NCBI RefSeq assembly: GCF_022664395.1
Contig: NZ_JAKRET010000002.1
Location: forward strand, 372,001-436,000
Direction: 5' to 3'
From: Sphingomonas lacusdianchii
Lineage (GTDB): Bacteria; Pseudomonadota; Alphaproteobacteria; Sphingomonadales; Sphingomonadaceae
Length of the DNA: 64,000 bases
Each line of letters begins with the position of its first letter. The stretch's first letter is position 1. Under the pieces are notes generated by a model, which did not search any database, was not told the DNA's origin, and saw nothing but the letters and a program-made list of their open reading frames with translations. Shown one piece after another: positions 33,839 through 42,926 of the stretch. A program made the position numbers and the translations under genes.

Positions 33839-36733
33839 TTAAAAGATGGCGTAGGTCAGGTTCGCCATGAAGTTGCGGCCGAACTGTTCGTTACGCAGGA
33901 ACAGGCCCGTCTGCGAGTCGCGATAGGTGTCGCGTTCGTTGGTCAGGTTCATCGCCTGCAACGAGATGCGCAGCCCTTCGAGATAGCGGATACCCGACCC
34001 GGCGAAGTCATAGCCGATCTGCGCATCGATTAGCGTCTGTCCGGCGCGGTTGAGCGGGGCGATGGTGTTGCTGCCGCCGCGATCCTCCGACAGCCAGCTC
34101 GACCGGTTGTTCGCCGACACGCGCGCCGAGAAGCCGTATTTCTCGAAATAGGCCGTGCCCTGGAACACCCGCGCCGACAGACCCGGAATGTCGCTGCCAT
34201 TGTCGAGCTGGCCGTCGGTCAGCGCCGCCGATCCGGTGATGCCGAACCCGTCGAGCGCGCCGGTCAGCAGCCGCAGCGGGACCGATGCCTGTAGCTCGAC
34301 GCCCTTCACGTCACCCTTCAGCCCGCCGGTATAGGTCGTGTCGACGCCGAGGAAGGTGGCGGGGGTGAAGACCGTCTGGCCATCACTGCTGACCGCGCGG
34401 TGATAACCGGGGATGTAGAATTCGGTGTAGTCGCGGATCGTGCTGTTCTGCACGTTCCAGTTGGTCAGCTTCTTGTAGAAGGTCGATGCCGACACGAAGC
34501 CGTCGCTGGCGAAGTAATATTCGTAGCTCAGATCGGCCTGATTGGCTTCGTACGGACGCAGCCGCGCATTGCCGCCGGTCGACAGCCACGGCCCGCGTTC
34601 GGGATCGGTGCTGGTCACTTCCGCGACGTTGTTGCGGAATTTGACCGAGGAACCGGGGTTCAGGAAGTCGATGCGCGGCCGGCTGACGACCTTCGACGCG
34701 GCGAAGCGGAGCGTGTGGCCGTTACCGAGGTCGAAGTTGACGTTCATGCTCGGCAGGATGCGGGTATATTTGGCCCCGTCGGAGATCGGCGTCGCCTGTA
34801 CCCGCAGGTTGGACGCGACCAGCGAGGTGAAGCCGGTGCCGCGCTGATCGGTAATCAGGCCCTGCACGCCGACATTGCCGAAGATGCGGGCGAAGTCGGT
34901 CTGGACTTCGAAATCGGCCTTGATCGAGGGTTGCCAGACCTTTTCCCGGATCGAGTAGGTGTCGCCCAGACGATCGGGTTCGAGCGACCCTGCATCCCAG
35001 CGGCGATAGAAGCTGCTGTTGATGAGACCCAGCGCATCATAGGCGACGACGTTGCCGAGCCCTGCCCAGCTGAGATCGGCGACGCCGCGACGGGCGTCCT
35101 CGGGGACCGGGCCGTCCGAGGGATAGGTTTCGGCGGTCAGGAAGAAGCCCCGGTTCGTCTTCGACTTTTCATGATCGGAATAGCGCAGCGCTACGTTGAT
35201 CGACTTCAGGAAGCTGTCGTCGAAGCGATAGGTCGCCTCGATCCGCGCCGAGTTCAGATATTCGTCGAACAGCGCCGAGTTGACGAAGCCGTCCTGTGCC
35301 TGCGCAAAGCCGATGCCGGCGGCACGCGCGGCCGGGGTGTCGAGTTCGGTGATCGGCGCGAGGCTGCCGCCCCACGACTGCGGCCCGGCCAGCTTCACCG
35401 CGGCGTAATTGTCGAACGACTGGCTGTTGTTCGCGAACATCAACCCGCGATCGGTATAGGTCCATTCGCGGATCGTGTTCGGCCCCTGGGTGCTCAGACC
35501 GGCGCGGCCGAGACCCGAATAGCTTTCGCCCCGGGTATCGTTCTTGCTGCTGGTGGAGCGCGATAGATCGAGCTTCAGGTCGAGATTGTCGGTCGCGGCA
35601 TATTCGAAGTTGCCGCCGATCACGAACAACTCGCCCTGCTTGTCGAGCGGATCGCTGCGCAGCACCGAATTGAAGCCGGTGGTGCGGGCCGAAGTGACCA
35701 GATCGCCATCGGCGCTCAGCACGCCGCTGCCGTCGGGTGCGACCGCCAACTGTTCGATGAAGCCGCGCGAGATGCCGGTGTCGGCAAAGTCGATATACAG
35801 GGCATCGACCGTGGCGGTGAACTTGTCGTCGGGCCGCCACTGCACCACGCCGGCCAGCGTATTGCGCTTCAGGACACGCGAGCGGGCCGCCGCTTCATAG
35901 CCCGATACGACCTGCTTGCCGGCATTCGGCCCGGACGCGATGGCGCCGTCGTCATAGCCCCACACGCTGGAAAACTCGTTCTGGACCGGCGACGACGTCG
36001 TGGCGGCGGTCAGCGCAACGCCGATCGTGTCGTTGGCGAACTTGTCGCTGTACGACAAGGCGAAGCGATAGCCGCGGTTGCTGAAATCCGGGTTGCGCGA
36101 CGGCTGGCCATTTTGTTCGAAGCTGCCGTTCGCAATCAGCGCGCGCTTGCGCTCCAGCGGGCGGACGGTGCGGATGTCGACGGTACCGCCGACGCCCATC
36201 GCGGTCAGCGCGGCATCGGGCGTCTTGTAGACGACGGCGGCGCTGACGATTTCGGCGGGGTAGAGGTCATATTCGACGCCACGATTGTCGCCGATGCCGA
36301 TCAGCTCGCGCCCGTTCAGCGTGGTGCCGACGAAATCCTCGCGAAAGCCGCGGACCGAGATGCCGCTGATACGGCCCGACCGGCGTTCGCCCGCCAGACC
36401 GGCGAGACGACCGAGCGAATCCGCGACGCTCGACTGCGGCAGCTTGCCGATGTCTTCGGCCGACACCGCTTCGACGACCGAGCTGTTGTTACGCTTGAGC
36501 GACTGCGCACGCTCGAGGCTGGCGCGAAGGCCGGTGACGACGATGTCTTCGGATGGCGCTTCGTCGGTTACCGGTGCGGTGTCGCGCTGGTCGCCGACCG
36601 GGGGCTGTGTCACCGGGGCGGCGGGGTCGACCGGGGGCACGACCGTGGTGCCCGCGGTCTGGGCCGACGCGGACGCCGCCGCCAGCAGCGCGAGCGCGGC
36701 CGTCGAGCAAGCGAGCTTGTGCCGTGAAGTCAT
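33839..36733 (-). CDS. TonB-dependent outer-membrane receptor (TIGR01782-like)
   Basis: A 964-residue outer-membrane transporter. The signal peptide is MTSRHKLACSTAALALLAAASASA. A Pro-rich spacer is followed by the TonB box EDIVVTG and the plug domain (RNNSSVVEAVSAEDIGKLPQSSVADSLGRLAG, ISVRGFREDF). The 22-strand barrel ends in aromatic NLTYAIF. The plug start is characteristic of the proteobacterial receptor group associated with carbohydrate uptake. It diverges from the secreted GH13 gene and is followed by two halogenase genes, so an oligosaccharide or glycoside is a reasonable substrate guess. Two palindromes in the shared promoter region suggest common control. Confidence 0.95.
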   Translation of the reverse strand: MTSRHKLACSTAALALLAAASASAQTAGTTVVPPVDPAAPVTQPPVGDQRDTAPVTDEAPSEDIVVTGLRASLERAQSLKRNNSSVVEAVSAEDIGKLPQSSVADSLGRLAGLAGERRSGRISGISVRGFREDFVGTTLNGRELIGIGDNRGVEYDLYPAEIVSAAVVYKTPDAALTAMGVGGTVDIRTVRPLERKRALIANGSFEQNGQPSRNPDFSNRGYRFALSYSDKFANDTIGVALTAATTSSPVQNEFSSVWGYDDGAIASGPNAGKQVVSGYEAAARSRVLKRNTLAGVVQWRPDDKFTATVDALYIDFADTGISRGFIEQLAVAPDGSGVLSADGDLVTSARTTGFNSVLRSDPLDKQGELFVIGGNFEYAATDNLDLKLDLSRSTSSKNDTRGESYSGLGRAGLSTQGPNTIREWTYTDRGLMFANNSQSFDNYAAVKLAGPQSWGGSLAPITELDTPAARAAGIGFAQAQDGFVNSALFDEYLNSARIEATYRFDDSFLKSINVALRYSDHEKSKTNRGFFLTAETYPSDGPVPEDARRGVADLSWAGLGNVVAYDALGLINSSFYRRWDAGSLEPDRLGDTYSIREKVWQPSIKADFEVQTDFARIFGNVGVQGLITDQRGTGFTSLVASNLRVQATPISDGAKYTRILPSMNVNFDLGNGHTLRFAASKVVSRPRIDFLNPGSSVKFRNNVAEVTSTDPERGPWLSTGGNARLRPYEANQADLSYEYYFASDGFVSASTFYKKLTNWNVQNSTIRDYTEFYIPGYHRAVSSDGQTVFTPATFLGVDTTYTGGLKGDVKGVELQASVPLRLLTGALDGFGITGSAALTDGQLDNGSDIPGLSARVFQGTAYFEKYGFSARVSANNRSSWLSEDRGGSNTIAPLNRAGQTLIDAQIGYDFAGSGIRYLEGLRISLQAMNLTNERDTYRDSQTGLFLRNEQFGRNFMANLTYAIF

Positions 36734-36949
36734 GGTGTATCCCCTCCTGAAGTCTTTTTATGCGGTCTTGTGCCGTGGCGACTTCCCGCGTTCCCGTCGG
36801 GATATGCAATACCACAATCGTTTGCAAATGATTGTTTACGCATACGTATTCGTAAGCTACGGCGTTGTCGCCAATGCATCGCACCGGTAACGTCGGCGAT
36901 ATAAATCGATTGCACCGCAAAGGTGATCGGGATGTGGAGAGGGACTGCT
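36734..36949. promoter_or_regulatory. divergent promoter with two adjacent palindromes (36814-36835 and 36836-36855)
   Basis: The first palindrome has arms ACAATC and GATTGT around TTTGCAAA, with one mismatched pair (36814-36835). The second has arms TTACG and CGTAA around ATACGTAT, also with one mismatched pair (36836-36855). They abut exactly and lie about 80-120 bases from both start codons. The shape fits LacI- or TetR-type operators. No regulator gene is adjacent, so it would act in trans. The ribosome site GGAGAGGG precedes the GH13 ATG. Confidence 0.5.
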
Positions 36950-38653
36950 ATGCGTAATAGCATCTTTATTGCGACGTTGCTTGCCGCGACTGTTCTCCCG
37001 GCGGCGGGCGCATTGGCGCAGGACCAGGCCACTGTGTCCCGTTCGACCGCGACGACCGCATCGCCGGCCGCGCCATGGTGGCAGCATGCAACGATCTACG
37101 AAATCTACCCGCGAAGTTTTCAGGACAGCAACGGGGACGGGATCGGCGACCTGCGCGGCATCACGTCGCGGCTGGATTACCTCGCGTCGCTGGGCCTCGA
37201 TGCGATCTGGATCACGCCGTTCTTCAAATCGCCCAATGCCGATTTCGGTTATGACGTGTCGGATTACACCGCGATCGATCCGCAATATGGCACCATGGCC
37301 GATTGGGACAATCTGGTCGCCGAGGCACGCAAGCGCGGCATCCGCGTGCTGGTCGATCTGGTCGTCAACCACAGCTCGGCCGAACATGCGTGGTTCAAGG
37401 AATCACGCAGTTCCCGCACCAATGCCAAGGCCGACTGGTATGTCTGGCGCGATGGCACGCCGGACCAGCCGCCGACCAACTGGAAATCGATCTTCGGCGG
37501 GCCGAGCTGGACGTGGGATCCGACCCGCAGGCAATGGTACTACCATATCTTCCTGTCGCAACAGCCCGATCTGAACTGGGCCAATCCGCAGTTGAAGCAG
37601 GCGATGTTCGACGTCGTCCGCTTCTGGCTGGACCATGGCGCATCGGGCTTCCGCCTCGACGCGACGCCGTATCTGTTCGAGGACAGCAACTGGCCGCCGG
37701 ATCCGAACCCCGACGCCGACCCGGTGTGGCTGAAACCCTATAATTCCCAGCTACCCGGCACCAACCAGGTGCTGCGCGAGATGCGCAAGGTCGTCGATTC
37801 CTATCCGGGCGACCCGATCCTGCTCGGTGAATCCTCGACCCGTTCGATCGAACAGCTCCGCGCGGTCTATGGCAAGGACAAGGACGAAATCCACCTGCCG
37901 ATGAACTTCCTCGTCGGCAACATCACCAAACTGGACGCGGCCGAACTGAAGCGCCGCTATGACGAGGCGGCGACCAGGCTCGACGGGCTGACCCCGGTCG
38001 AATTCTTCAGCAACCACGACCAGTCGCGCCAGTGGAGCGAGTTCGGCGACGGCGTGAACAACGATCGCATCGCCAAGCTGTCGGCGGCGCTGACCCTGCT
38101 CAATCCCGGCGTCGCGCTGCTTTATTACGGCGAAGAGATCGGCATGGGCGATGCCGACAAGGCGACGCTGGCGCAGACGCCGATCGGGCCGAAACGCCCG
38201 CGCACCGACGATCGCGATCGCGCGCGGACCCCGATGCAATGGAGCGCCGATCCGCAGGCGGGCTTCACCACCGGCACCCCATGGCTGCCGGTCGCGCAAG
38301 GCTATCGCACGCACAATGTCGCGGCGGAGGAACGCGACGCCGCGTCGCTGCTCAACTGGTATCGCAGCCTGACGAAACTGCGCCGGACCGATCCGACCTT
38401 CCGCACCGGCCGCTACATTCCGCTCGACAGCGGCGACCCGGCGGTCTTCGCCTTTGCCCGCGCCAATCCCGATGGCAGCGGCGCGCTGGTGCTGACCAAT
38501 ATCAGCGCGACGGCCCGTACCGTCGCGCCGGCCGGCTGGCCCGGTGCCGTCCCGCAATTCGGCGAACGCAGCTGCGCGTCGGGGGCGGGGCAGGGTGGCA
38601 TGACGCTGGCGCCATGGGATAGCTGCATCGTCCGCTTCCGCAGCGCGCGATAG
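36950..38653 (+). CDS. secreted GH13 alpha-glucosidase
   Basis: A 567-residue exported amylase-fold enzyme with signal peptide MRNSIFIATLLAATVLPAAGALA. GH13 motifs are complete: region I LVDLVVNH, region II GFRLDATPY with nucleophile Asp237, region III LLGESS with acid/base Glu294, and region IV FFSNHDQ with Asp357. DRDRARTPMQW near the end is typical of proteobacterial alpha-glucosidases/oligoglucosidases. It would release glucose from malto- or iso-oligosaccharides in the periplasm, feeding on material brought in by the divergent TonB receptor. The ATG at 36950 is chosen for its ribosome site and signal peptide. It ends 3 bases from the convergent GGDEF-EAL gene. Confidence 0.93.
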   Translation: MRNSIFIATLLAATVLPAAGALAQDQATVSRSTATTASPAAPWWQHATIYEIYPRSFQDSNGDGIGDLRGITSRLDYLASLGLDAIWITPFFKSPNADFGYDVSDYTAIDPQYGTMADWDNLVAEARKRGIRVLVDLVVNHSSAEHAWFKESRSSRTNAKADWYVWRDGTPDQPPTNWKSIFGGPSWTWDPTRRQWYYHIFLSQQPDLNWANPQLKQAMFDVVRFWLDHGASGFRLDATPYLFEDSNWPPDPNPDADPVWLKPYNSQLPGTNQVLREMRKVVDSYPGDPILLGESSTRSIEQLRAVYGKDKDEIHLPMNFLVGNITKLDAAELKRRYDEAATRLDGLTPVEFFSNHDQSRQWSEFGDGVNNDRIAKLSAALTLLNPGVALLYYGEEIGMGDADKATLAQTPIGPKRPRTDDRDRARTPMQWSADPQAGFTTGTPWLPVAQGYRTHNVAAEERDAASLLNWYRSLTKLRRTDPTFRTGRYIPLDSGDPAVFAFARANPDGSGALVLTNISATARTVAPAGWPGAVPQFGERSCASGAGQGGMTLAPWDSCIVRFRSAR

Positions 38654-38656
38654 CCG

Positions 38657-40984
38657 TCAGGCGCGCCGCGCCTCGCGACGCGCCGGGCGGGTGTCGATCA
38701 CCGCGCCCGGCCGCCCGAACAGATAGCCCTGTGCCAGCGTGCATCCCTCTTCCTGCAACATCGCGCGTTGCGCCTCGTTCTCGACGCCTTCGCCCACCAC
38801 CGGCAGGTTCAGCCCCTTGCCCAGCCCGGCGATGGCGCGGACGATCGAGCGCGCCGCCTCGTCCTCGTGCATTGCGGACACGAAGCTGCGGTCGATCTTG
38901 AGCTTGTCGAACGGAAAGGTACGCAGGTTGCTGAGCGACGAATAGCCGGTCCCGAAATCGTCCATCGCGATCCGCACGCCCAGCGAACGAATGTCGCGCA
39001 GGATGCCGAGCGATACCTCCCGGTCGCGCAGCAGCGCCGATTCGGTGATCTCCAGTTCGAGCCGCGTCGGGTCCAGCCCGCTGTCATGCAGCGCCGTGCG
39101 CACCAGTTCGGGCAGCGTCGGCACGCGCAGCTGCACCGGCGACACGTTGACCGCGACCGTCAGGTGCGGTGCCCAGCCGGCGGCATCGCGGCATGCCTCG
39201 AACAACACCCATTCGCCGATCGCCATGATCGTGCCGGCTTCCTCGGCGACCGGGATGAACAGCGACGGCGGGACCGGGCCGCGTTCGGGATGTTGCCAGC
39301 GCAGCAGCGCCTCATAGCCGACGATCGCGCCGTTCGCGGTCGCGACCAGCGGCTGATACACCAGCCGCAGCTGGTTGCGGCAGATCGCATGGCGCAGATC
39401 ATGTTCGAGGCTGCGCCGCTCGCGGGCATCGCGGTCCATCGCCGCGTCGAAGAAGGAGGCGGTGCCGCGCCCGTCCTGCTTCGCCCGGTACAGCGCGACA
39501 TCGGCATTGTGGCGCAGCGTTTCGGGATCGCTGCCGTCCTGCGGATAGGTGACGACGCCAAGGCTGCACCCGACCGCCATCGGGTCGCGCGCCGAATCCA
39601 TCTCGGCGGCAAAGCCGGCGAGGATCCGTCCCGTCAGGCGACGGCTGTCGTCGGCCGACTCGATATCGCGTTGCAGGACGACGAATTCGTCGCCGCCGAC
39701 CCGCGCAACCAGGTCGCGCGCGCTAACCGACTGGTCGAGGATACGCGCGACCCGGATCAGGATATCGTCGCCCGCGGCATGGCCGAACAGGTCGTTGACC
39801 GCCTTGAACCGGTCGAGATCAACCGCGATCAGCCCGAACGGCGCGTCCGACCGTACCGCCTCCAGCAGCGCGATGTCGAAGGCGGCACGGTTGACTAGTC
39901 CGGTCAGCGGATCGTGCGACGCGAGATGCTCGATCGCGCGCTGCGCCCGCGCCGTTTCGGTCAGGTCGCGGATCGCGATCACCGTCGCCGCCCGCGCCTG
40001 ATATTCGATCTCGCGCGACGCGAGTTCGATCCGCTGATCCTCGACCGCGCTGTTCCGGATGCCGACGCAAAGGCGTTCCCCCGGTTCGAACGCGAGCGCC
40101 CGACCGGCCGGCGGATCGAACCACGTCGCCGGATCGGTCCCGATCAGCCGACCGCGATCGATGTCGAGCAATGCGCATGCCCGCTCATTGGCTTCCAGTA
40201 TCGTTCCGTCGCGGACAATCAACAGGCCCTCCGACGTCGCATCGGCAAGGCCGCGCAGGTCGGTGAGGAACCGGTCGACCACCGTCGCCGCCGCCGTCAA
40301 CCCGATCAGCAGGAACGTCACCGCCGCGACCCATTCCGACAGTTCCATATGGCTGTGGTTCATGCCCGGCATCGCTGTCATCGGGGCACGGACCGTCACC
40401 GAAGCCATTGCGACGAAGTGGATCGTTCCCGTCGCGACGACCATGGCGAGTGCGGGCAGGGCGCGGCGGATATGTCCCTTGCCCCGGCAAAGGCCGCCAA
40501 AGGCGCTCGCCAGCAGCAGCCAGCCGAACAGCGCGGCAACCGCGATCGGGCGATAGTCGGTCTCGATCCTGACCGGCTCGGCGATCGCTGCCATGCCGGT
40601 CAGGTGCATGCCGATGATACCGACGGTCGCGATCGCGGCACCCGCCGCGACGCCCGACCGGCGCTGGGCACGCCGCAGCAGCGCGAACGCCGCACCGAAG
40701 CAGGCGATCGCGATCATCGCCGACAGGGCGGTGAGCATCCGTTCGAATTGCAGATGCGCCGCGCTGCGAAATCCGATCATCGAGATGAAGTGTGTCGACC
40801 ACACACCGACGCCGGCGGTCACCGAGGCTGATGCCAACCACAACCGTCGACGCGCGACCATGCATTCGAACGACCGCCGCAACTGCTCGAATGCCGACAA
40901 TGCGCTGACGACACAAACCAGGATGGCGAGCAAGAGCACTCGTTGGTCGTGATGCGTCACGATGCAGTCGAAGATATGGTACAT
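38657..40984 (-). CDS. MHYT-GGDEF-EAL c-di-GMP signalling protein
   Basis: A 775-residue membrane protein. The N-terminal MHYT sensor has about seven helices with the motifs HFISMIGF, GMHLTGM and HFVAMAS, whose His/Met residues are proposed to bind copper, oxygen or similar. A PAS-like linker comes next. The diguanylate-cyclase domain has intact RVGGDEF, and the phosphodiesterase domain has YEALLRW, ELEITES, DDFGTGYSS and GEGVEN. Both enzymatic cores look active, so net output depends on the signal. The start MYHIFDC at 40984 is chosen as the first codon before the membrane region; an open frame to 41092 lacks a ribosome site. Confidence 0.92.
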   Translation of the reverse strand: MYHIFDCIVTHHDQRVLLLAILVCVVSALSAFEQLRRSFECMVARRRLWLASASVTAGVGVWSTHFISMIGFRSAAHLQFERMLTALSAMIAIACFGAAFALLRRAQRRSGVAAGAAIATVGIIGMHLTGMAAIAEPVRIETDYRPIAVAALFGWLLLASAFGGLCRGKGHIRRALPALAMVVATGTIHFVAMASVTVRAPMTAMPGMNHSHMELSEWVAAVTFLLIGLTAAATVVDRFLTDLRGLADATSEGLLIVRDGTILEANERACALLDIDRGRLIGTDPATWFDPPAGRALAFEPGERLCVGIRNSAVEDQRIELASREIEYQARAATVIAIRDLTETARAQRAIEHLASHDPLTGLVNRAAFDIALLEAVRSDAPFGLIAVDLDRFKAVNDLFGHAAGDDILIRVARILDQSVSARDLVARVGGDEFVVLQRDIESADDSRRLTGRILAGFAAEMDSARDPMAVGCSLGVVTYPQDGSDPETLRHNADVALYRAKQDGRGTASFFDAAMDRDARERRSLEHDLRHAICRNQLRLVYQPLVATANGAIVGYEALLRWQHPERGPVPPSLFIPVAEEAGTIMAIGEWVLFEACRDAAGWAPHLTVAVNVSPVQLRVPTLPELVRTALHDSGLDPTRLELEITESALLRDREVSLGILRDIRSLGVRIAMDDFGTGYSSLSNLRTFPFDKLKIDRSFVSAMHEDEAARSIVRAIAGLGKGLNLPVVGEGVENEAQRAMLQEEGCTLAQGYLFGRPGAVIDTRPARREARRA

Positions 40985-41277
40985 TCGGCGAAAATCCCGA
41001 CCGCCACAGTTGCGTTGCGTTACAGGTCGCACGGAATGCGTTAAGTGACAGTATACGGCACCATTTGCCGCAAGTCGCGCAGATCGGCGCAAGATCAGCC
41101 CGGCAAATTGCGTAGAATATTCGGGAAATGCTGAAATCGCTGCCCGCCATTGTTGTCAGTGCACAGCGGGTTTCGTCGTGCGGACGACGATCTGGCGTCG
41201 CGACTCGACCCGGAATGCATCTGCCGCGCGTCCGGCAGGGGGTGGGAGCGACCGGCGGTGCGGAACGTTGGGCCGGC
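40985..41277. other. 293-base divergent intergenic region
   Basis: It separates the GGDEF-EAL gene (minus) from the radical SAM gene (plus). AT-richer stretches occur at about 41040-41070 and 41105-41130 (TTGCGTAGAATATTCGGGAAATG). The frame of the radical SAM gene is open back to 41128, so part of this region could be coding if an upstream start is used. No clear operator was found. Confidence 0.35.
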
Positions 41278-42357
41278 ATGGCCACCGCCCCCCAGCTTCG
41301 ACCGACCCTCTGGCGTCCGCACCGGTTGCTCGTCACCCGGGCGTCGATGGGGTTCGCCCATGGTCGCGCCATCGCCGAACGCGCCGCTGCCTTGGGGGTG
41401 GAGGTCGTGCTGCTGCCCGGAGACCGGCTCGCGCTCGACCTGCCCGACGATCCCCGGCGCGCCTATGCACAGGCGAAATCGACGCTGGCCGTGGTCGTCG
41501 CGCCGCCCTCGAAGCGGAAACTGCAACCGATCGCGCCCAGCGCCGACTGGCGCGTCGACCTGGCCGAGGGGTGCCCGGCGCATTGCGGCTATTGCTATCT
41601 CGCCGGTTCGCTCAAGGGGCCGCCGATCACCCGCGTCTATGCCAATCTCGATGAGATACTGGACGGGCTGCCCGCCTATCTCGGGCAGGGCAGCGTCACG
41701 TCGCGCAATCGCGACCGCGCGCAGGAGGGGACGACGTTCGAAGCCTCCTGCTACACCGATCCGCTCGCACTCGAACCGATCACCAGCGCGCTGTCGGCGA
41801 CGATCGCATGGTTCGGCCGGTGGGACGCGCCGGTGCAGTTGCGCTTCACGACCAAGTTCGCCGGGGTCGACCCGCTGCTCGGCCTCGACCATCAGCGCCG
41901 CACCCGCATGCGCGCGTCGATCAACCCGAGCGCCTTCGCCCGGTTCGAAGGGGGCACCGATCGCGTCGCCGCGCGACTGGCGGCATTGGCGCGGATGGCG
42001 GCGGCGGGCTATCCGGTCGGGCTGACCATCGCCCCGATCATCGCGGCGGAGGGTTGGCGCGATGCCTATGGATCGCTCATCGCCGATGCCGCGGCGGCGC
42101 TTTCGACCGTGCCGGGGATCGATTTGACGATCGAGCTTATCACCCATCGATTCACGGCTGGGTCGAAGGCGGTGCTGGACAACTGGTATCCCGGATCGTC
42201 GCTCGACATGGGCTCGACGAACCGGACAACCAAACGCACCAAGTTCGGTAGCGAGAAACAGGTCTATGACGCGGCGACGATGCGGATGCTGCGCGACTTT
42301 TTTGCCGAACGGATTGCGGCGCTGCTTCCGCAGGCGGGGGTACTGTACTGGACATGA
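41278..42357 (+). CDS. spore photoproduct lyase-like radical SAM protein
   Basis: A 359-residue radical SAM enzyme. The iron-sulfur motif is of the spore photoproduct lyase type, C-x3-C-x2-C (Cys99, Cys103, Cys106 in EGCPAHCGYC). It is followed by YANLDEILDGL and FEASCYTD, whose Cys158 matches in position the hydrogen-donor cysteine of known lyases. FTTKF, RASINPS and GYPVGLTIAPI complete the barrel. In Bacillus this family repairs thymine photoproducts; in a Gram-negative the substrate is unproven. The ATG at 41278 is preferred, though an upstream start at 41128 is possible. The stop overlaps a metallophosphoesterase gene (ATGA). Confidence 0.85.
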   Translation: MATAPQLRPTLWRPHRLLVTRASMGFAHGRAIAERAAALGVEVVLLPGDRLALDLPDDPRRAYAQAKSTLAVVVAPPSKRKLQPIAPSADWRVDLAEGCPAHCGYCYLAGSLKGPPITRVYANLDEILDGLPAYLGQGSVTSRNRDRAQEGTTFEASCYTDPLALEPITSALSATIAWFGRWDAPVQLRFTTKFAGVDPLLGLDHQRRTRMRASINPSAFARFEGGTDRVAARLAALARMAAAGYPVGLTIAPIIAAEGWRDAYGSLIADAAAALSTVPGIDLTIELITHRFTAGSKAVLDNWYPGSSLDMGSTNRTTKRTKFGSEKQVYDAATMRMLRDFFAERIAALLPQAGVLYWT

Positions 42358-42845
42358 CGATATTCTTTACCGGCGACACGCATTTCGGCGACCATCGTAC
42401 GATCAATATCCACAAACGTCCCTTCGCGACGGTGGCGGAGATGGACGCGTTGCTGATCGATCGCTGGAACGCGACCGTCGGGCCGGACGACATCGTCTGG
42501 CATCTCGGCGACGTCGCGCGCCGCCCGGCCGACGTTCCCGCCTTGCTCGCCCGCCTGCATGGCACCAAGCATCTGCTGCGCGGCAACAATGATCCCGACG
42601 CGACCCTCGCAGCGGCCGGGTGGGCAAGCACGGGCGACTATGCCGAGATCGATCTCGACGGTCATCGCCTCGTTCTGTGCCATTATCCGTTTCGGAGCTG
42701 GAACGGGCAGCACAAACGTTCGATCAACCTCCATGGCCATAGCCACGGGCGGCTCAAACCGATGCCGCGCCAGTTCGACGTCGGCGTCGACGTCCATGGT
42801 TTCGCGCCGGTCCGGCTCGATGCGCTGTTGGGCACGCGAAGCTAA
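42354..42845 (+). CDS. metallophosphoesterase, coupled to the lyase-like gene
   Basis: A 163-residue calcineurin-type phosphoesterase. Metal-binding motifs are in order: GDTHFG, WHLGDVARR, LRGNNDPD (GNHD variant), LCHYPF and NLHGHSHG. Length and order match the small YfcE/MJ0936-like phosphodiesterases and phage-type phosphatases. The 4-base overlap with the upstream lyase-like gene implies coupled translation and perhaps a shared nucleic-acid repair or turnover role. The actual substrate is unknown. Confidence 0.88.
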   Translation: MTIFFTGDTHFGDHRTINIHKRPFATVAEMDALLIDRWNATVGPDDIVWHLGDVARRPADVPALLARLHGTKHLLRGNNDPDATLAAAGWASTGDYAEIDLDGHRLVLCHYPFRSWNGQHKRSINLHGHSHGRLKPMPRQFDVGVDVHGFAPVRLDALLGTRS

Positions 42846-42926
42846 TCGGCGACGATAACCGGGACGGCGTACTGCGCATTGCCCTCTGTCCTCCGGCAAC
42901 GTCGAATGCTTCTGCGGCACTGTAAT

